Under the pieces are notes generated by a model, which worked only from the letters and a program-made list of their open reading frames with translations, ran no database searches and was not told the origin of the DNA. A program made the position numbers and the translations under genes. Below are positions 58,493 to 64,000 of a stretch of 64,000 nt of DNA, piece after piece (the first letter of the stretch is position 1; each line of letters opens with the position of its first letter). The stretch spans positions 1,984,001 through 2,048,000 of the forward strand of contig CAVUMR010000002.1 of the NCBI GenBank assembly GCA_963742715.1, written 5' to 3'. The stretch comes from CAVUMR01 sp963742715. Its GTDB lineage: Bacteria > Actinomycetota > Actinomycetes > Mycobacteriales > Micromonosporaceae.

Positions 58493-60846
58493 CGACGTCC
58501 CCCCAGAACAGGATCGGTACCCGACGGGACCGGGTCGCGCAGCTGCATCCGCAGCTCAGAGGCGTACCGCCGGCCCTGCCCGTCCGGTACCCAGGCATGG
58601 CTCGGATCAGGCAACAACTCGCTGACGACCACGTCGACGTCCGGCCCGGCGGTACGTACCGCGGCGCACACCATGCCGGACAGCGAGAACACGTGCTGGG
58701 GGCTGGTGAGGTCCACGTACACCGGCTTGGTCTCGGTACCGAGCTTCACGAAGATCCGGTCCGGCAGGTCCAGCGCGGCCCGCCACTGCCGCGCGGCCAG
58801 GTACCGCGCGCGCTCCCCGGACGCCTCGGCCAGACCGGTCGCGCCGGCCGTGGTACGCCACGTCTCCCGCGCCACCACCAACCGGTCCACGGTCACCCGT
58901 GGCGTGTGCGGTGCCGCGCTGAACAGCTTGAACGCGTCTCCGGTGTGTACCGAGACGATGTCGGCGAACACCTCCATCAGCGGCCACCGGCGACCGTCCG
59001 GCAGCTCCGCCCACAGGTCCCCGGACCGGTCGGTGACGGTGAACGCGCTGATCGGGAGCAGCCGGGCGGGATCCGGACCTTCCGCCGGCACGATCCCGAG
59101 CTGGTAGTCGTCGGGGTGCTGCAGCGCGGACGCGGTGCGGTGCCCCCAGCGGGGCCAGTCCGACGGGTACAGCGGCGGCAGTTGACCCGGACCGACGTCG
59201 GCCCGCATCGCCGCCCGCAGCCGGTCCGGTTCCGGGTGCCACAGCATCATGATGGCCGAATCCAGGCTCGGCACCGCCGCGTGCATCTCGCCGAGTACCG
59301 CGAACATGTCGTCGTCGTCCAGCGCGTCCGGGCTCGACGCGCACAGGTGCAGGTCCGGGCTGTGCAACCGGGCCAGCCGCCAGCCCGGCCGCTCCGCCGG
59401 GAAAGCCGCCGCGGCGGCCTCGGCCAGCTCGCCGCCGTCCCGCCGCACCCGACGGGTACCGGCCGGCAGGCTGTCCAGCCCGAACAGGACCGCCCAGCGC
59501 CGGGCGAACTCGTCCGCCACCGGATCCACCGGCAGCTCACCGATGCCGAAGACCATGCCGTGCGCCAGGTACCAGAACTCACCGAGCGGCACCCCGGCGG
59601 CGTGGCGGGAACCGCCGGCCAGGTCCTCGTACAGCTCGCGGAAAGCCGTGGTGTACGCGTCCGCGACCGCCGCCGACAACCAGCGCGCGGCCTGCAGCAG
59701 CGCGGCCAGCGGGCGGGCCAGCCCGGCCAGTACCGGCGCGCCGATCACCACATCGAGGTCGCGTTCGGTCTCCTCGACACAGACCGAGCGGCCGGCGTAC
59801 GTCTCCCCCTGCCGGCGGCTGGCCGCCGCGCCGGTGACCGCGACGAACTCCTCGTCCAGCCGGTCCAGTGCGGCGCGCAGGACGTCCGGCCGGCCGGCCG
59901 CGGCGGCGACCGCGTCCCGGGCGGCGGTGAGCCGGGCGAACCCGGCCTGCGCGCGCTCGCGGGTGTCCGGCTCGCCGATCGCCGCGATCCGCTGGGCCAG
60001 CACCTGCTCCGAGCGGAATCCGATCGGTAGGTCCGGCTCCCACCGCACCACCTCGCGGGCGGCCAGGTGCTCGAGCTGGGCCAGTACGTCGCCTTCCTTG
60101 CGCAGCCCGGCGACCGGCTCCCGGTCCGACAACAGGTGCTCGGCCACCTCGATCGCGGTACGCCGGCCGTCGCATCCGGCCAGTACCGCGGCCGCGGCGA
60201 CGGACAGCTGCTCGGGTGGCTGGCTCGGCCGGTACAGCGTGCGCCCGTCGAGGGCCAACTGGGCCCGCAGCCGCGGCGCGAACCAGCGGCGGATGGCCGG
60301 ATCCGCGGTCAGTACCGCGGCGTAGGCGGCCAGCGCCCAGTATTCGAAGAACACCCCGCGCCGGCGCAGCAGGTCCGGCCCGGCCGACACGCTGGAACGC
60401 TCGGCGGACGGGTCGATCCGCACCCAGGTGACCGGCCCGAAGAAGCCGACCGTGTCGTTCTTCGCGCAGTACCGCTGCCAGTACCGGACCGCCACCACCT
60501 CGCGGTGCCGGCGCTTCTGGTTGCGCGCGGCGGTCCGGCCGGTGTTCGCCAGGCCGCGTACGGCGTGCAGGGCGTTGCGGTTCTGCCAGGTGACCGCCTC
60601 GACGAACAGCGGCTGGCTGGCGATCTCGTACGCGTCCGCGGAGCCGGCGGCCACCGCGGCGTCGAAGGCGGCGGTGAACTCGTCCGACCCCACCTCACCG
60701 GCGAGGTAGGCGTCGGTCACGGCGGCACACTGCGGCGCGGTGAACCGCTCCAGGCCGTCGGCCGGGAATCCGGTGGTACGCAGCACCGCGTCCCGCCAGA
60801 TCTGCCAGTCGGTACCGGGCAGCGGCACCAGATGTGACTCCGTCAC
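58489..60846 (-). CDS. LanB-like glutamylation-domain protein (small LanB / PEARL-like)
   Basis: This 785-residue protein of the lantibiotic dehydratase N-terminal family contains RHREVVAVRYWQRYCAKNDT, then VGFFGPVTWVRI, and a typical end with KLGTETKPVYVDLTSPQHVF and VVVSELLPDP. The SpaB_C elimination domain is absent. Full LanB enzymes use glutamyl-tRNA to activate Ser/Thr; small LanBs without elimination domain (PEARLs) add amino acids from aminoacyl-tRNA. Here it sits inside an NRPS/PKS operon with no precursor peptide, so it may feed an aminoacyl group to a carrier protein. GTG 60846 is the start. Confidence 0.85.
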   Translation of the reverse strand: MTESHLVPLPGTDWQIWRDAVLRTTGFPADGLERFTAPQCAAVTDAYLAGEVGSDEFTAAFDAAVAAGSADAYEIASQPLFVEAVTWQNRNALHAVRGLANTGRTAARNQKRRHREVVAVRYWQRYCAKNDTVGFFGPVTWVRIDPSAERSSVSAGPDLLRRRGVFFEYWALAAYAAVLTADPAIRRWFAPRLRAQLALDGRTLYRPSQPPEQLSVAAAAVLAGCDGRRTAIEVAEHLLSDREPVAGLRKEGDVLAQLEHLAAREVVRWEPDLPIGFRSEQVLAQRIAAIGEPDTRERAQAGFARLTAARDAVAAAAGRPDVLRAALDRLDEEFVAVTGAAASRRQGETYAGRSVCVEETERDLDVVIGAPVLAGLARPLAALLQAARWLSAAVADAYTTAFRELYEDLAGGSRHAAGVPLGEFWYLAHGMVFGIGELPVDPVADEFARRWAVLFGLDSLPAGTRRVRRDGGELAEAAAAAFPAERPGWRLARLHSPDLHLCASSPDALDDDDMFAVLGEMHAAVPSLDSAIMMLWHPEPDRLRAAMRADVGPGQLPPLYPSDWPRWGHRTASALQHPDDYQLGIVPAEGPDPARLLPISAFTVTDRSGDLWAELPDGRRWPLMEVFADIVSVHTGDAFKLFSAAPHTPRVTVDRLVVARETWRTTAGATGLAEASGERARYLAARQWRAALDLPDRIFVKLGTETKPVYVDLTSPQHVFSLSGMVCAAVRTAGPDVDVVVSELLPDPSHAWVPDGQGRRYASELRMQLRDPVPSGTDPVLGGRR

Positions 60847-60852
60847 CGGCGG

Positions 60853-61626
60853 TCAGCTCCGGCCGGTGGTGGCGGTGCCTACCGCGTCGAGCAGGTCGGT
60901 ACTGACCAGCCGGACCAGCGTGTCCCGGTCGTCGTCCAGGAAGAAGTGCCCGCCGTCGATGGTGTGCAGGCGGAACGGCCCGGCGGTGTGCCGCTGCCAC
61001 CCATCCACGGTTCCGCTGGCCAGCTCCGGGTCGCGGCTACCGGCGAACGCGACGATCGGCACCGGCAGCGGCGGCTCCGGGGTGTGCTGGTACACGTCGA
61101 GCCAGCGCAGGTCGGCGCGCAGGATCGGCAGCATCAGCTCGCGCAGCTCCGGCTCGTCGAGTACCTCCTCCGGCATCCCGCCGACCTCGCGGAGGCGCTG
61201 TACGAACTGCTCCTCCGGCAGGTCGGCGGCGATCGCCAGCAGATCCCGGTCGTCCGGCGGTCGGGCGCCACCGACGTACAGCCGGACCGGCAGCCGCCCG
61301 CCGCGACGGCGCAGCTCGCGGACCACCAGGAAGCCGAGCCGGGCGCCCATGCTGTGCCCGTAGATCGCGTACGGCCGGTCGGCCCGCGCGGCGATCACGG
61401 CGGCCACCTCGGCCGCGTCGAACTCGGGCGGCTCGGCGATCCGGTGCTCCCGCCCCGGCAGCTGTACCAGCTGCACGTCGATGGCCGGCGGAAACACGCG
61501 CGGCCACTGCCGGAACGCGCCCGCACCGGCGCCGGCGTACGGCAGGCAGTACAGCTGGCAGGTCGCGTCGGCACGTGTTCCCGGCGCGGTGAACCAGCGG
61601 GCCGTCGGCTCGGTCGCGGCTTGCAC
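60853..61626 (-). CDS. Type II thioesterase
   Basis: This 257-residue alpha/beta hydrolase has LYCLPYAGAGAGAFRQW at the N terminus, the nucleophile YGHSMGARLGF, an Asp in GSRDPEL and the histidine in IDGGHFFL. This is the editing thioesterase type that clears blocked carrier proteins. GTG 61626 is favoured because GGGAGG at the end of the ketosynthase gene sits eight bases upstream; GTG 61635 would overlap that site. Confidence 0.92.
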   Translation of the reverse strand: MQAATEPTARWFTAPGTRADATCQLYCLPYAGAGAGAFRQWPRVFPPAIDVQLVQLPGREHRIAEPPEFDAAEVAAVIAARADRPYAIYGHSMGARLGFLVVRELRRRGGRLPVRLYVGGARPPDDRDLLAIAADLPEEQFVQRLREVGGMPEEVLDEPELRELMLPILRADLRWLDVYQHTPEPPLPVPIVAFAGSRDPELASGTVDGWQRHTAGPFRLHTIDGGHFFLDDDRDTLVRLVSTDLLDAVGTATTGRS

Positions 61627-61631
61627 GACCG

Positions 61632-63479
61632 TCACCTCCCTCGTGGAGTCGGATCGATCCAGTGGCGCTGTCGCTCGAACGGATAGCCGGGCAGCGGTAC
61701 CCGCCGGTGCGCGCCGGACGGGTACAGCGCGGTCCAGTCCAGGTCAGCGCCGCGGGTCCAGCGCCGGCCCAGGTCGGCGAGCCGCTCGGCGGACCAACCG
61801 GCCGGGTCCGCCGCCGGGTCGTCCGCCGCGGCCGGCTCCCCCGCCGCGCCGATCTGTCCATAGTGGACCTTATCGGGGGTACCGGCCCGGAGCGCGGCCG
61901 CTGCCGCCGCGGTGGACGCGGCGACGACGGCGGCCCGGTAGCCGAACGGCCTGCGACCCATCGCGAGGGTGTACGCGACATCGGCCAGCGGCAGGTCCGG
62001 GTGCCGGGTCAGGTGCTCGGCCAGCCGCTGCCGGACGGCGTCCAGCGCGCTCGCGGTACGCGCCGAGAGCACCAGCAACTCCGCCGCCCGCCCGGTCGGC
62101 TCGGTGGCCGCGACCGCGGGCGGCTCCTCGATCACCACGTGCGCGTTGGTACCGCCCTGCCCGAACGAGCTCACTCCGGCCCGGCGCGGGCCCTCCGACG
62201 CCGGCCACGGCGCGGTCTTGGTGGGTACCGCGAACGGGCCACCGGCGAAGTCGATCTCCGGATGCGGCGTACCGAAGTGCAGGCTGGCCGGGAGCTCCCC
62301 GTGCTGTACCGCGAGCGCGGCCTTGACCAGCCCGACCGCGCCGGCCGCGGCATCGAGGTTGCCGACGTTGGTCTTCACCGAGCCGAGCGCGCAGTACCGC
62401 GCGGGTGGCGCGCCGTACTGCGCGGTCACCGCCGCGAACGCCCGGTTGAGCGCCTCCACCTCCAGCGCGTCGCCGACCGGCGTGCCGGTGCCGTGCGCCT
62501 CCACGTACCCGATCGTGTGCGGTTCGAGCTCGCCGGCGGACAGCGCCTCCACGATCGCCGCGGCCTGCCCGTCCACGCCGGGGGCGGCGAAGCCGGCCCG
62601 GTCCGCGCCGTCGTTGGTCACCGCCCAGCCGCGCAGCACCGCGTACACGTGGTCGCGGTCCTCCAGCGCGTCCTCCAGCCGCTTGAGCACCAGCACGGCC
62701 ACGCCGTTGCCGTACACCGTGCCCGCGGCCGCCGCGTCGAACGCCCGGCACACCCCGTCCGGCGCGGTGAGCGCACCCTCGCGGTACAGGTACCCGGCCG
62801 ACCGGGTGGAGGTGACCGCGACGCCACCGGCCAGCGCGAGGTCACAGCGGTAGTCACGCAGGTTCTGCGCGGCCGTACAGACCGCGACGAGCGAACTGGA
62901 GCAGGCGGTCTGTACCGCGACGCTCGGCCCGGACAGGCCCAACTTGTACGACACCCGGGTGGGCAGGTAGTCCGGCGAGGCGCCCGGTACGAGCTGCGCC
63001 TCGAAGTCGTCCGGCGCTACCGCGCCAGCGGCGGCGCGCGCGTTTCCGAGCAGGTGGAACATCAGGTACCGGTTGGGCGCGGCGCCGGCGAACACCCCGA
63101 TCGTGCCGTCGTACCGCTCCGGGTCGTACCCGGCGTCCTCCAGCGCGGTCCAGGACTCCTCCAGGAACAGCCGCTGCTGCGGATCGATCAGCTCGGCTTC
63201 GGCCGGCTGGTACCCGAAGAATCCGGCGTCGAAGGTGTCCAGCCCGTCCAGGTGGCCGAAGGCCGGTACGTAGCCGGGGTGGCCGATCAGCTCCTCGCTG
63301 ATTCCGGCCGCGCGCAGTTCGTCCGGCGGGTACGTGCGGATCGAGTCGACCTCGTCGAGCAGGTGCCGCCACAGCACGCGCACGTCCGGCGCGCCGGGGA
63401 ACCGGCCCGCCATCCCGACGATCGCGATCTCGTCACCGGTGTCGCCCACCTGGTCGTCGGTGTACCCGACTTCGGTCAC
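61632..63479 (-). CDS. Ketosynthase-only PKS with altered catalytic triad and no acyltransferase
   Basis: This is a 615-residue protein. The ketosynthase has the nucleophile VAVQTACSSSLVAV (Cys193) and EAHGTGTPVGD (His329), but the usual KSNIGHL motif is VKTNVGNLDAAAG: Asn374 replaces the second histidine. Directly after the KS linker the sequence jumps to the post-AT linker (VPLPGYPFERQRHWID), so the acyltransferase domain is missing. No carrier domain is attached. GTG 63479 overlaps the upstream NRPS gene. It may be non-elongating or use in-trans partners. Confidence 0.9.
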   Translation of the reverse strand: MTEVGYTDDQVGDTGDEIAIVGMAGRFPGAPDVRVLWRHLLDEVDSIRTYPPDELRAAGISEELIGHPGYVPAFGHLDGLDTFDAGFFGYQPAEAELIDPQQRLFLEESWTALEDAGYDPERYDGTIGVFAGAAPNRYLMFHLLGNARAAAGAVAPDDFEAQLVPGASPDYLPTRVSYKLGLSGPSVAVQTACSSSLVAVCTAAQNLRDYRCDLALAGGVAVTSTRSAGYLYREGALTAPDGVCRAFDAAAAGTVYGNGVAVLVLKRLEDALEDRDHVYAVLRGWAVTNDGADRAGFAAPGVDGQAAAIVEALSAGELEPHTIGYVEAHGTGTPVGDALEVEALNRAFAAVTAQYGAPPARYCALGSVKTNVGNLDAAAGAVGLVKAALAVQHGELPASLHFGTPHPEIDFAGGPFAVPTKTAPWPASEGPRRAGVSSFGQGGTNAHVVIEEPPAVAATEPTGRAAELLVLSARTASALDAVRQRLAEHLTRHPDLPLADVAYTLAMGRRPFGYRAAVVAASTAAAAAALRAGTPDKVHYGQIGAAGEPAAADDPAADPAGWSAERLADLGRRWTRGADLDWTALYPSGAHRRVPLPGYPFERQRHWIDPTPRGR

Positions 63480-64000
63480 GGCCGCCGCTCCCGGGACTTG
63501 CGGCGCCGCGCCATCCGCTGCTGGGTACGGTCCGCCGCCGCGTGCGACACCACGCTCGGCACCGGCGGCTCGCCAGCGGTACCGGCCGGGCCGGCTGCGC
63601 CAACCGCGCCGCGGCGCAGCACGCCCTCCAGATAGCGGGTGAGCGTCCCGACGGTGGGATGGGCGAACAACTGGGCCAGCGACACGCGCACCCCGAGCCG
63701 CTCGGCCAGCCGGTGCTGGACCTGCGCCATCAACAGCGAATGCCCACCGACGTCGAAGAAGCTGTCGTCGGCGCCGACCGCGTCGACCCCGAGCACCGAG
63801 CACCACACAGCCGCGACCGTACCGGCGAGCCCGTCCCGCGGCGCCGGCCCGACCGTCGCGACCCGCAACGGGGGCGGCAGGGCCCGGGTGTCCACCTTGC
63901 CGGTCGGGGTGAGCGGGAACGCGTCGAGCACCACGATCGTGGCCGGCACCAGGTAGTGCGGCAGCCGCTGCTCCAGCGCCTGCCGCAGCGCCGGTGCGGC
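63476..64000 (-). CDS. NRPS fragment, end of adenylation domain and PCP (continues past window)
   Basis: The frame runs off the right edge of the window. Visible are the last adenylation motif (AFPLTPTGKVDTRAL) and a carrier domain with FFDVGGHSLLMAQVQ, then a basic tail (RMARRRKSRERRP). It begins the minus-strand operon seen here and overlaps the ketosynthase gene by GTGA. Upstream domains lie outside. Confidence 0.9.
   Translation of the reverse strand, partial: AAPALRQALEQRLPHYLVPATIVVLDAFPLTPTGKVDTRALPPPLRVATVGPAPRDGLAGTVAAVWCSVLGVDAVGADDSFFDVGGHSLLMAQVQHRLAERLGVRVSLAQLFAHPTVGTLTRYLEGVLRRGAVGAAGPAGTAGEPPVPSVVSHAAADRTQQRMARRRKSRERRP

Overview
This window comes from a very GC-rich actinomycete. 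GTG starts are frequent, ATGA and GTGA stop/start overlaps are common, and ribosome sites read GGAGG or GAAGGG. The gene families (ECF42 sigma factor with a DGPF partner, DosR-like dormancy block, box benzoate genes, NRPS/PKS cluster) fit a Micromonosporaceae-like soil or marine actinomycete. That is inference; no rRNA or housekeeping marker is present to place it.

Layout. 1-5.4 kb holds small housekeeping and regulatory genes: a DGPF/ECF42 pair, an Smr protein, a papain-like protease followed by a chagasin-type inhibitor, and an amidohydrolase. At 5.6-6.8 kb a c-di-AMP riboswitch precedes a secreted coiled-coil cell-wall peptidase. At 7.0-21.6 kb lies the most unusual region. A 23-residue peptide gene with a YxxP motif is translationally coupled to a CPBP membrane protease, a nucleotidyltransferase, a PqqD-like peptide carrier and a three-gene ABC exporter. 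Facing it are minus-strand operons rich in phosphate chemistry: two HIT proteins, an HPr-kinase-like protein, two APH-type kinases, a P-loop kinase, a HAD phosphatase, a cupin, an NTP transferase, a methyltransferase and a 2OG-Fe(II) oxygenase. This looks like an undescribed RiPP-like or phospho-metabolite system.

22.1-28.0 kb resembles a defence island: an XRE-ImmA/PIN toxin-antitoxin pair, a TIR-NB-ARC-TPR STAND protein overlapping a small membrane protein, and another membrane protein. 28.4-38.8 kb carries an orphan narJ, a PaaX-type regulator divergent from boxC-boxB-amidohydrolase (aerobic benzoyl-CoA epoxidation), four tandem secreted SH3-like mini-proteins in an alternating A-B-A-B arrangement, a CxxCxxxCC/pentapeptide protein and a dienelactone-hydrolase-like enzyme.

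39.0-50.1 kb is a DosR/DevR-like dormancy block: universal stress protein, Acg-type nitroreductase, GNAT fused to an ADP-forming acyl-CoA synthetase, DevS-like GAF histidine kinase, DevR-like regulator, PNPOx protein, two PRC-barrel proteins and an atypical NRAMP-type transporter. Candidate DosR-like palindromes lie upstream of several of these genes. 50.3-54.4 kb has an aldo/keto reductase, a secreted transglycosylase-like protein and an XRE-NB-ARC-TPR regulator. 54.5-64.0 kb is the 3' part of a minus-strand NRPS/PKS cluster that includes a LanB-like glutamylation-domain protein and a ketosynthase with an altered catalytic triad and no acyltransferase.

A recurring trait is short perfect or near-perfect tandem repeats. 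Many begin inside the last codons of a gene and run past its stop codon; others expand in frame inside coding regions. No tRNA, rRNA, CRISPR array or insertion sequence was recognised.
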